Shown in pieces: positions 1 to 6,767 of a stretch of 11,695 nt of DNA. The notes under the pieces were generated by a model. It was not told the DNA's origin, made no database searches, and saw only the letters and a list, made by a program, of their open reading frames with translations. The translations under genes and the position numbers were made by a program. Source of the stretch: an uncultured Collinsella sp. Lineage in GTDB: Bacteria > Actinomycetota > Coriobacteriia > Coriobacteriales > Coriobacteriaceae. Position 1 is the stretch's first letter; each line of letters starts with the position of its first letter. The stretch is taken from the NCBI GenBank assembly GCA_900547505.1, contig URGY01000043.1, positions 1 through 11,695 on the forward strand, in the 5' to 3' direction.

Positions 1-24
1 CTCGGAGATGTGTATAAGAGACAG
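1..24. other. Nextera transposon adapter left on the contig end
   Basis: The first 24 bases are the end of the Nextera read-2 adapter, finishing in the 19-base Tn5 mosaic end (AGATGTGTATAAGAGACAG). They are library sequence, not genome. Genomic sequence starts at 25. Reading through the adapter on the plus strand creates an artificial ORF beginning MCIRDS. Confidence 0.98.
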
Positions 25-1012
25 CCAGCGTCACCGCGGCGGCAACGGCAGCACGCTGCGCCGCGCGCCGCTTCTTGCGCACGTGCCCGGCCGCAACGAG
101 ACCCACAACAATCGCCAGCAGCGCGCCCAAAACGCCCAGCGCCACCGCGGTGGTGTTGATGCCCTGCGCGTCCTCGGGCACGGGCACCTCATTCGGAATC
201 TCCGCACGCACGCCCGATACGAGCAGGCGGTGCGAGTTCACGCCGTAGGGCGTGCAGGTCATGAGCGTCACGCGGTCCTCGCCGGCGGTCACGCGCAACT
301 TGGAATCGTCGTCGGGCGTAATCACGTCTATGCGGTCGATCTTGTAACCCAGTTCCTCGCCCATCACCTCGATGTAAAACGAGTCGCCAACCTGCAGTTC
401 GTCCAGGCGCGTGAACAGGAGCGAGCCTGGCACGCCGCGGTGGCCGGTAAGCACGGCGTGCGTGCTCGCGCCGCCCACGGGCAGCGATGTTCCATATAGG
501 TGGCCGGCGCCCGCAGCGAGCACCTCGGTAGAGGTGCCGTGGTACACGGGCAGGTTCACGTCGATCTTGGGAATGCGCACCGAGCACATAAGGCCCGATC
601 CCGCGTTAAGAAGCCCCTGGTAGGTTGTATCTTGCGAGGCGATGGAATCCTCAGAGCCAGAGGCGGTGGAGGCGCCGGAGGTGCTACCGAACGGATCCAC
701 GACCTCGCCGATAACGTCCTGACCGCCGGCGGCCAACTGCTCGTTGTAGGCGCGCGCGGCCGCGAGGGCCTCCTCCGCCTTCGGATAGGGCCAGCCATCA
801 ACCGTGTTGGCGGCCGCGGTAACTGCGGCCGTCTGCTCGGCCTGGGACATGGCGCGCAGGGCGAGGGGCGTGGCCACGATAACAAAGCCGGCGACAAAGC
901 ACAGAAGGGAAAGCAGGCGCAGGGCGAGGGGCGGTTTACGTCGGCTGGGGGAAGCCGGGTTCGAACCGACGCTCGGCGTGCGCATCGTCGATACGGGCTT
1001 GATTGCCTTCAT
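25..1012 (-). CDS. Class C pilus sortase, 3' end cut by contig edge
   Basis: This is a membrane-anchored cysteine transpeptidase that links LPxTG pilins into fibres. Translating leftward from ATG 1012 gives 329 residues with no stop before the adapter. Visible are an N-terminal membrane segment (about 29-52), the class C lid motif DPF at 106-108, catalytic His191 in TGHRG, catalytic Cys253 in TCTPYG, and Arg262 in NSHRLLV. A second C-terminal membrane helix (about 283-308) is followed by a basic tail. All catalytic residues are present, and only a short C-terminal end should be missing. The start is fixed by GGAGGTGA (1018-1025), five bases upstream. It lies downstream of the two LPLTG pilins on the same strand, as expected for a dedicated pilus polymerase. 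The identity as SrtC is firm from the lid plus the active site; the exact subtype is unknown. Confidence 0.93.
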
Positions 1013-1060
1013 GTGGTTCACCTCCGGGGGTGTGGGTGCGAGGACACGGTTAATGCACCA

Positions 1061-1092
1061 CACCCCGCCGCGGGTCCAAGCGCGACGGGGTG
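1061..1092 (-). promoter_or_regulatory. Strong hairpin between backbone pilin and sortase
   Basis: Arms 1061-1072 and 1081-1092 form a 12-bp GC-rich stem (one G-U) around an 8-nt loop. It lies between the backbone pilin stop (1178) and the sortase start (1012). No run of T follows on the transcribed minus strand, so it is not a canonical terminator. I infer an attenuator or an mRNA stabiliser that lets the cell make much more pilin than sortase. The spacer 1013-1177 holds nothing else I recognise. Confidence 0.5.
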
Positions 1093-1177
1093 CGGCGAAA
1101 GGGAATGTGAGAACGCGGCGCACGGGCGCTGATAGGAGACGACGATCGCCCGCTCGCCGCGTCATCAAGCTAGGGAA

Positions 1178-2950
1178 TTAAGAGCGCATACGTGCACTCA
1201 GGGCAAAGGCGGCGCCAGCAGCCATGAGCAGCACGCCCACGGTGATGAAAACCTTGATGCCCAGGTCACCGGTCAAGGGCAGCTCGGTGAGGTTCTTGGC
1301 GTTCCAAATCTTGATGGTCGAGTTCTCAACGGAGACGCGAGGATCGGTAGCGTCCTTGGCATAAGAGACAGCAGTGATGGTCTTCTGGCCCTCGGGATCG
1401 TTGGCATTCACCGTAGCGGATACCGTAAAGTTGAACTTCGGCAGGGAGACGGCGGTGTAATCATTGGGGGGAACGATCTCCTCAATCTCATACGTGCCAG
1501 CGTCGAGACCATCGAAGTTGATGACGCCCTCGGTATCGGTGGTGAACACGCCAGCTTCGGCACCACCCTGAGTATCCTTAGTCGGAGTCGTAGTCAGGAT
1601 CTTCCATGCGCCGTTCTCGTAACCGAGATAGCTGTTTCCCGCCTTGATAGTGAACTTAGCACCCAAGAGCTTAGTGGTCATGTCCTTGGCGGTCTTCTCG
1701 ATGTTGAACTTATAAGAGTAGACATTCACCTCGTTACCAGGAATGGTCTGCTCATCGGAGGTGTTGTTGGGGTTGTGCGACCAGGTGAGTGAGTCCTTGT
1801 TGGGGTTGCCCTTGATGTCGGTTGGGTCAGAGAGTTTGGCATCGACATCAAGAGTGGCACTCACCAGTACGGTCACCTTTGCGCCCTCGTTCAGCTTAGT
1901 AGCACCCTCACTCTGGTTCACGTATTTACCAAGGTCGATGACGGTATCTACACCATTGGTGTACTTTTCATCGGTATCAGTAGTGGGGGCATAGGAAACA
2001 CTGTAGTCGGTACCCGCCTTAAGAGCGACGTCTCCAACCATGAGCCGTTCAACCTTTACGCCCGTGGCGGTGCCATCGACAACCGAAGAAATGGCAGAAC
2101 TAGCAGTGTCTTTGATCTTGAACACACGATTGGTCGAATAGCCGGTGTAGTACGGAACGGTAGTCTCAAGCGTGTAGTACACGGTGTCGCCCACGGAGAA
2201 AGACGGCTCATTGTTGTAGATACCGTCAGCATTGGCGAGATGCTTGGAGATAGTCGGAATCACGTTCTTCACAGTAACGGTGCCATCGATATCGGTGTCC
2301 GCAATGCTCGTCGGCGTAACGATGGGCAGTGAGAAGGACTCCTTGTCAGCAGCGGGACTGGTAACGTCCTTCAGGAACCAGATACCCGGGACGCTAAAGG
2401 TTTTCACATTGGCGTTGTCGGCCGTAGACGTGGTGAACTCGGTTGCAGCAGAAGTGCCGGGGAAGGTCTTGTCCTCGAGGTTCTGGGCAAAAGTGCGCAG
2501 CGCGGCATCGTTGTTCCAAGACGGGAAGAGGTTAGGGGTTCCGCTATTGCTAAACACCCGCATGATCAAGAAGCCCATAGGATTATTCGACGTGTTACCC
2601 TCGGACACAAAATAGTTCTTGTCCTGCTTGTAGACAGTAAGCACGTTCTGGGCATTGCCCGTCTCATCAATGACAGCATTGAAGTCCATCGCGCTCTCGA
2701 TGGTGCTCACGAGCGCATCGGTGGTATCAATCGTATAGGCAATCGACTTGTTGTTAACAACAACGTCCTTCAGCTCGGCAAGCTGCCAGCCGTTGAACTT
2801 GTGATCGGCAGCATCCGTCGACTGTTTCTTGATCGTAATGCTGTAGGTGGGATCCGCAGCCTTGGCCACGGGCGCGGCGCCCACCAGGCCGGTTACGGCG
2901 ATCGCTACGGCAGCAGCGCCGGCGATCAGCTTTTGTACGAATCGGTTCAT
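1178..2950 (-). CDS. LPLTG-anchored backbone (major) pilin
   Basis: This is the probable shaft subunit of a sortase-built pilus, 590 residues. The ATG at 2950 is preferred over the upstream ATG at 2989. It is preceded by AAAGGGG four bases away, and it begins a clean signal peptide (1 to about 31, ending AKA). Domain order: an N-terminal pilin domain (about 33-235); a segment VKNVIPTISK (228-237) whose K236 is a candidate for the intermolecular linkage or an internal isopeptide; a D2-type fimbrial isopeptide domain (about 240-405, typical opening FSVGDTVYYT); and a C-terminal SpaA/Cna-B-like domain (about 413-545) with an E-box-like segment YEIEEIVPP near 487. The sorting signal is LPLTG at 557-561, followed by a hydrophobic helix and the tail RMRS. 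It follows the adhesin gene after 39 nt and precedes the sortase. It is called the backbone by its size, domain set and position next to SrtC. Which lysine forms the polymer bond is inference. Confidence 0.9.
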   Translation of the reverse strand: MNRFVQKLIAGAAAVAIAVTGLVGAAPVAKAADPTYSITIKKQSTDAADHKFNGWQLAELKDVVVNNKSIAYTIDTTDALVSTIESAMDFNAVIDETGNAQNVLTVYKQDKNYFVSEGNTSNNPMGFLIMRVFSNSGTPNLFPSWNNDAALRTFAQNLEDKTFPGTSAATEFTTSTADNANVKTFSVPGIWFLKDVTSPAADKESFSLPIVTPTSIADTDIDGTVTVKNVIPTISKHLANADGIYNNEPSFSVGDTVYYTLETTVPYYTGYSTNRVFKIKDTASSAISSVVDGTATGVKVERLMVGDVALKAGTDYSVSYAPTTDTDEKYTNGVDTVIDLGKYVNQSEGATKLNEGAKVTVLVSATLDVDAKLSDPTDIKGNPNKDSLTWSHNPNNTSDEQTIPGNEVNVYSYKFNIEKTAKDMTTKLLGAKFTIKAGNSYLGYENGAWKILTTTPTKDTQGGAEAGVFTTDTEGVINFDGLDAGTYEIEEIVPPNDYTAVSLPKFNFTVSATVNANDPEGQKTITAVSYAKDATDPRVSVENSTIKIWNAKNLTELPLTGDLGIKVFITVGVLLMAAGAAFALSARMRS

Positions 2951-2989
2951 GATTCCCCTTTCAGAAATGAGCCCGACATTCATAAACAT

Positions 2990-5900
2990 CTATCTACCAG
3001 CGCCATCGGACGGGTCGTCCTGGCGGCGCTTTGTAGCGAACCAATACGCTCCCGCGGCGATGCCGCCCAGAAGCATGAGACCGGCACCCACGAGAAACAT
3101 GGAGTTCTCGGTCCAACCCGCGCCGGTGAGCGGGAGGTCCGTGAGGACTTTCACGTTGGTGAAGGTAGAGGCGGGTATGGCATTGGACGCGTCGGCGGTG
3201 CCGATGACGGTGTCCGGACTGAGCACGTTGCCCATGTCGTCCTTTACCTGCGTGACCGTAGTGGAAGTGGTGAGGCCGGAGTACTTGCCGGTCTTCTCGT
3301 CCAAGACGGCTTTCACGGTGACGGCCACTTGGTACTCGGCCTTGGAGTAGCGGAGCTTGTCGATGGCATCGGCGTCGGGCGCGACCTCCTTCACCGTGTA
3401 GGTGTAAGTCTTGGCGCCCGTCGGGTTCGAAGCGTCGTTCGTGGCGAGGTACTCTTTGGAGAACGAGATTTCGCCAAAAGATGCCTCGATGTCGTTGACC
3501 TTGGTGGAGTCTGCGGGAGCGACGGAAATAGTCTTCGAGTCAGGCATAGGAGCGCTATCCTTATTTGGCCCCGTAGCCTCGATGCTGAAGTCGAACGCAA
3601 CGTATTTACCGCTGGAATCCTTCGGCCAGTCCGTATTACGGACGGATTTAATCACCGGGATTTTCACGGACGTAACGGAGCACGAGTCGGAGATGTACGT
3701 AATGCCATCAACGATGTTCGGCTGCTCGTTCTCGATCCACGTAATGGAGCCGCTTGTGCTGTCCACCGTGAACTTGTAGGTGTTCTTGTTCAGTTCGTAG
3801 CCAAACGGAGCCTGGGTCTCCGTGAGCGTGTACGTGCCCGGCAGCAAATCGGCCAATGTGAACTTGCCATCCTTGGCGTCGGTATCGGCCCAAGTGGTTT
3901 CGCTCGGAGTCGATTGGTCACTCACGGTCCAGGACTGCGCCTCAGTCAAGCCATCGGCATCCAGTTTCGCAAGCTTCCACTCGGAACCAGCCAAAGGAGT
4001 GTGTTCTGCATCGTCCTTCTCCACCTTGGCCCAAGACACCGTACCGGTGATCTTGGTGTTGGCGATGGCACCCGTGGTGTTAGAAGGTGTGAACGGAACC
4101 TCGTTCCCGTTCTCATCCACGTAGCCCTGGACATAGTTCACCGACTCACCAGCATTGTTCATGGTTGCGTAGTAGATCTTGTCCGAAACCTGGTAACCCT
4201 CCGGCGCCGTCTCCTCTTTGATGTAATAGGTGAATGCCGGATTAGAATCCGAGATCTCCTTACTCGGATCGGCCTTCTGGTTCAAATAGTTGAACTGAAG
4301 CTTGCCATCAGTAGAAGCGTAATCGTTGGCAGCGCCATCCGTTACCGTAACGATGGGACCCGTCCCGTTCTTGGCATCTTTGACAGTGCCGTATATCGTC
4401 CACGAGGAACCGGGAAGCAGCTTAGTACCATCCGCAGCGTCGACCTTGCTCCATGCAATGGAGGAACCGTCCGGTGTATACGAGCCAGACCACGGGAAGT
4501 TGTGACGCTCCTGGTCCATATCGATAACGGAAGCCGAGTTACCCTCACCAAATGCTGCGGCAACCTTCGGGCTGTTCATTGAGAAATCGGCGCCGGCGTA
4601 CACACGACCATTGGTGGTCACATGGTCGTCGAAGCTTCCGTTGGGAACGAGAATCGATCCGATCATAGCCGCCGCAGGATCGTCGTCAGTCCACTTGGCA
4701 CCGGTAGTTGCGCCATCGTATCCCCAGTCCGCGCGGTCCTCTCCCGCGATGCCGCCCCGAATGGTAAGGCTTTGCGTATCGACAAAGTTCCACATGATGG
4801 ACTGGGAAGCCGTCGCGTATGCTTCACCCAGTGCCTTGCCGGAATATTGAGTTTCGTAACCACGCGAAATCTCGATGCCGTTCCACCAAAAGCGCCAGCC
4901 ATTGTGGAACTCAATATTCGAAGATCCGGTAACGTTCACAACAACCGAGGCGCCCTCGGGAATGTCCTCGAATGCGAAATCAACGCCACGATAATACTCG
5001 TTGTTGTATGTATTGCTCAGCTGAGAAGCATCGATGGTGAACACCTGCTGCATAGAGGTGTTGTCGCCCTTAAACGTGATAAGACGCTCGCTATTCTTGA
5101 ATTGCTTACCATTGAGCGACGTATCGGCGCAGTCCTCATTGATGGTCTTATACGACCCATCAAACACCAGGCCATAGCTACAATCCGTATTGTTGTACTT
5201 GTTGATGATGTAGCGGTTGTCCTTATCGCACGCCGGAGCAACGCCGTAGCTCACTTTGCCCGTCTTCGCAAACGAATTCAGCTGATTAGAAAGCGTGTTG
5301 AGATAGCCTGTCTCTCCGCTGTAATTCGAATAATCCTTGCCATTAATGTCCTTGAGGAAGTTAACTTGGTTGAACAGAGTACTGTCCTGAGCGTTCTCGC
5401 CCGCGTACCAATAACCCTGGGTTTTCACCACAGACTGGCGCCCGTTATTAGTATTCCAATAGGTAATGGGACCGGCGATCTTCGCGGTGTAGTCATAGCC
5501 AGCGGAGCCAGCCGTTCTCGCTTTGCCGACCCAAGCGCCTTTGTTCCAAGCGCCAACGGTAGTCTTCCCCGGCAAGTCGCCGCTGTAACCAACGCTCATG
5601 TTGGTGATCGCACTGTCGATTCCAGCCACCGCAAGCACGGTGCTGCCGTCGACAGGACGGAACTGGGAACCAAAACCAACGGTGCCAAAGCGGAAACCAG
5701 CGCCAATACCTTCATAGGGCCAGCTCTCTTTGAGCGGATTCATGGCAAGCTTGCCACGGACCACGGTAAGGCCCTCCGCCTCAGCGGCATATGAGCCGGC
5801 GGGGGCGTTGCTCGCATCAAGAGCTTTAGTGTTGCTCGGTTTACCACCGATGTACATGTCGCGGCCGACGTAGGTGGCCACGCCGGGATCGGGGGTAGAG

Positions 5901-6058
5901 ACATCGATATTCGTACCGATGCCGATAGGCGTGGGCTTGTAGATGCCCTTGTTCACAGTGGTAGCCGCGCTCGCAGAGGTGGCCGCGCTGAACGGGGACA
6001 GCAGCGTGCTTGCAACGAGAACAGTTGCCATAAAGCTACATGCGGCGAACTTCTTCAC
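2990..6058 (-). CDS. Large LPLTG surface adhesin / minor (tip) pilin
   Basis: This is a 1022-residue cell-surface protein, probably the tip or accessory pilin. I chose GTG 6058: it overlaps the stop of the upstream 62-codon ORF (GTGA), has GGGGTG 6 nt upstream, and starts a typical signal peptide (VKKF..., cleavage near 31). The longer ATG start at 6175 would put 39 unrelated residues before the signal peptide. The N-terminal half (about 33-495) resembles choice-of-anchor-A surface domains, with GSILVPN at 467-473. Two SpaA/Cna-B-like domains follow: about 533-668 (E-box YYIKEETAPEGY, 611-622) and about 675-787 (YTLTETQAPFGY, 743-754). Next is a FctA-type pilin isopeptide domain (about 798-970). 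LPLTG lies at 975-979, then a membrane helix and a KRR tail. Mature-part cysteines are 277, 293, 310 and 793. The ligand is unknown. The gene looks less GC-rich than the flanking genes. Confidence 0.9.
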   Translation of the reverse strand: MKKFAACSFMATVLVASTLLSPFSAATSASAATTVNKGIYKPTPIGIGTNIDVSTPDPGVATYVGRDMYIGGKPSNTKALDASNAPAGSYAAEAEGLTVVRGKLAMNPLKESWPYEGIGAGFRFGTVGFGSQFRPVDGSTVLAVAGIDSAITNMSVGYSGDLPGKTTVGAWNKGAWVGKARTAGSAGYDYTAKIAGPITYWNTNNGRQSVVKTQGYWYAGENAQDSTLFNQVNFLKDINGKDYSNYSGETGYLNTLSNQLNSFAKTGKVSYGVAPACDKDNRYIINKYNNTDCSYGLVFDGSYKTINEDCADTSLNGKQFKNSERLITFKGDNTSMQQVFTIDASQLSNTYNNEYYRGVDFAFEDIPEGASVVVNVTGSSNIEFHNGWRFWWNGIEISRGYETQYSGKALGEAYATASQSIMWNFVDTQSLTIRGGIAGEDRADWGYDGATTGAKWTDDDPAAAMIGSILVPNGSFDDHVTTNGRVYAGADFSMNSPKVAAAFGEGNSASVIDMDQERHNFPWSGSYTPDGSSIAWSKVDAADGTKLLPGSSWTIYGTVKDAKNGTGPIVTVTDGAANDYASTDGKLQFNYLNQKADPSKEISDSNPAFTYYIKEETAPEGYQVSDKIYYATMNNAGESVNYVQGYVDENGNEVPFTPSNTTGAIANTKITGTVSWAKVEKDDAEHTPLAGSEWKLAKLDADGLTEAQSWTVSDQSTPSETTWADTDAKDGKFTLADLLPGTYTLTETQAPFGYELNKNTYKFTVDSTSGSITWIENEQPNIVDGITYISDSCSVTSVKIPVIKSVRNTDWPKDSSGKYVAFDFSIEATGPNKDSAPMPDSKTISVAPADSTKVNDIEASFGEISFSKEYLATNDASNPTGAKTYTYTVKEVAPDADAIDKLRYSKAEYQVAVTVKAVLDEKTGKYSGLTTSTTVTQVKDDMGNVLSPDTVIGTADASNAIPASTFTNVKVLTDLPLTGAGWTENSMFLVGAGLMLLGGIAAGAYWFATKRRQDDPSDGAGR

Positions 6059-6243
6059 TTTGAGCACCCCATTACAGTTTCCTCGGTAGAAACTGTCTGG
6101 GTGTCGCTGGCGATGGCCTGCGAGATCGGGGGCATAACGAGCGACAGTACCAGGCTCAAAACGGAAGCTCCGCACAAAAAACCTGCTAGCACACGATGTG
6201 CCGCTTTATTGTTCTGCTTAGATTTGTCTGAATTCGCTTTCAT
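6055..6243 (-). CDS. Small secreted leader peptide ORF coupled to the adhesin
   Basis: This is a 62-residue ORF of unknown function. It has the best ribosome-binding site in the locus (GGGGAGGAGA, 6249-6258, five bases from ATG). The product reads as a signal peptide: a basic, polar n-region (1-17), a hydrophobic stretch (about 18-38) and a likely cleavage after AIA at 43-45. That leaves about 17 residues that are Ser/Thr/Glu-rich and contain one Cys. Its TGA overlaps the adhesin GTG start as GTGA, so the two are probably translationally coupled. Three readings are possible: a true secreted mini-peptide, a leader whose translation opens the adhesin start, or the leftover signal sequence of an earlier adhesin allele replaced by recombination. 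I see no homologue by eye. The strong ribosome-binding site favours real translation. Confidence 0.55.
   Translation of the reverse strand: MKANSDKSKQNNKAAHRVLAGFLCGASVLSLVLSLVMPPISQAIASDTQTVSTEETVMGCSK
6074..6096 (-). promoter_or_regulatory. Hairpin just upstream of the adhesin start
   Basis: ACAGTTTC (6074-6081) and GAAACTGT (6089-6096) form a perfect 8-bp stem with a 7-nt loop. It lies inside the 62-codon ORF and ends 15 nt before the adhesin GTG. On the minus-strand mRNA the GAGGAAA stretch falls in the loop and arm. Ribosomes translating the small ORF would melt it, which fits coupled initiation. The function is inferred. Confidence 0.45.
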
Positions 6244-6333
6244 CGATGTCTCCTCCCCAAGAGACCGCGATCTTGCTCTTTCACAATCAAACGTATCTGC
6301 GCAACCTGTAATTGCGCACGTTTAGTAATCCAT

Positions 6334-6363
6334 ATTGTAACGATTGTTTGAACATCTGAGCAA
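6334..6363 (-). promoter_or_regulatory. Probable promoter of the pilus operon
   Basis: On the minus strand, TTGCTC (6358-6363) is followed after 18 nt by TACAAT (6334-6339), a 5/6 match to the -10 consensus. The -35 is weak (3/6), as would suit a regulated promoter. It would give a leader of roughly 85 nt before the ATG at 6243. The -35 sits inside one arm of a 10-bp inverted repeat. Confidence 0.35.
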
Positions 6364-6416
6364 CAATACCGACATTTTTGTAGCGGATTCTCAATTCTCT
6401 TGACATTTGCTCAGAT
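6354..6416. repeat. 10-bp inverted repeat at the pilus promoter
   Basis: ATCTGAGCAA (6354-6363) is the exact reverse complement of TTGCTCAGAT (6407-6416), with 43 nt between them. One arm overlaps the proposed -35. The same TTGCTC core recurs at 6273-6278 and 6511-6516, and as GAGCAA at 6519-6524. This suggests several sites for one DNA-binding protein. Confidence 0.45.
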
Positions 6417-6509
6417 TTACCTTCGTTTATTCGCTATCTATTTTTTGTTTCTACTGGTAATTTAGTTGCACATCATTTTTTAATGGCATCAGAATTATTT
6501 GCACAAATT

Positions 6510-6525
6510 TTTGCTCAAGAGCAAA
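6510..6525. repeat. Short dyad TTTGCTC/GAGCAAA
   Basis: TTTGCTC (6510-6516) and GAGCAAA (6519-6525) are perfect inverted arms with a 2-nt spacer. This is the size of a typical operator. It shares its core with the 10-bp repeat nearer the promoter. Confidence 0.4.
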
Positions 6526-6531
6526 CATCCC

Positions 6532-6558
6532 GCTCACGGTCGAAAATCGACCGTGAGC
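6532..6558. repeat. Perfect 12-bp-stem dyad in the AT-rich region
   Basis: GCTCACGGTCG (6532-6542) is mirrored exactly by CGACCGTGAGC (6548-6558). An extra A-T pair at 6543/6547 closes a 3-nt AAA loop. No T-run follows on either strand, so it may be an operator or a structural hairpin rather than a terminator. It lies about 190 nt upstream of the proposed pilus promoter. Confidence 0.5.
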
Positions 6559-6721
6559 AGTAGGTCATTAACCGGAAGGAATATCCTACCAAACTGGTGA
6601 GAATATCTTAACTCATCGGCAGTTAGAAGCGTGATGTTCAGGCAACGTTATTTGCATTTTCACGCAGATTTTAGGTATCAATTCGCCCAAATCGCCTGAG
6701 CGTTTAATTGCAATCAAGCGG

Positions 6722-6754
6722 CCACCGCAAAGGAGCCTGTCCCCTTTGCGGTGG
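6722..6754 (-). terminator. Palindrome copy A, after the HAD gene
   Basis: Arms 6722-6733 and 6743-6754 (CCACCGCAAAGG and its exact complement) make a perfect 12-bp stem with a 9-nt loop, 13 nt past the HAD stop codon. It belongs to the same family as copies at 7684-7717 and 9275-9307. Position and strength suggest a terminator, but the T-run is poor. It may also be a dispersed repeat with a terminator role. Confidence 0.55.
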
Positions 6755-6767
6755 TTCTCCCCCGGCG

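Larger units (their letters stand above)
6244..6767. other. 524-nt AT-rich intergenic region upstream of the pilus operon
   Basis: This is the longest non-coding stretch in the window, and its middle (about 6290-6700) is clearly richer in A/T than all neighbours. No credible ORF or RNA gene was seen. It contains the ribosome-binding site of the leader ORF, a probable promoter (6334-6363), several TTGCTC half-sites, a perfect dyad (6531-6558 area) and the terminator-like palindrome closing the HAD gene (6722-6754). I read it as the control region of the pilus locus. Confidence 0.6.

Noticed and set aside
8..499. 163-codon plus-strand ORF starting MCIRDS
   Set aside because: The start lies in the Nextera adapter and the rest is antisense to the sortase.
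500..1132. 210-codon plus-strand ORF
   Set aside because: It is antisense to the sortase, whose lid, His, Cys and Arg motifs are all intact on the minus strand.
2801..4582. 593-codon open frame on the plus strand
   Set aside because: It lies wholly antisense to the two pilin genes. Its product is Arg/Val/Gly-rich with no domain, signal or membrane segment, while the minus-strand frames carry LPLTG, E-boxes and signal peptides.
4622..5794. 390-codon open frame on the plus strand
   Set aside because: It is antisense to the adhesin N-terminal half and no motif is visible. It is explained by codon structure of the real gene.
6059..6175. N-terminal extension of the adhesin from ATG 6175
   Set aside because: It would bury the signal peptide 39 residues inside the protein. 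The GTG at 6058 gives a normal signal peptide and a GTGA overlap.
6055..6243. Mini-ORF as the true N-terminus of the adhesin, broken by a frameshift
   Set aside because: It cannot be excluded, but the adhesin has its own complete signal peptide right after the overlap. A simple frameshift would leave only one.
6400..6405. Perfect TTGACA on the plus strand in the AT-rich region
   Set aside because: No suitable -10 lies 16-19 nt downstream, and no plus-strand gene follows.
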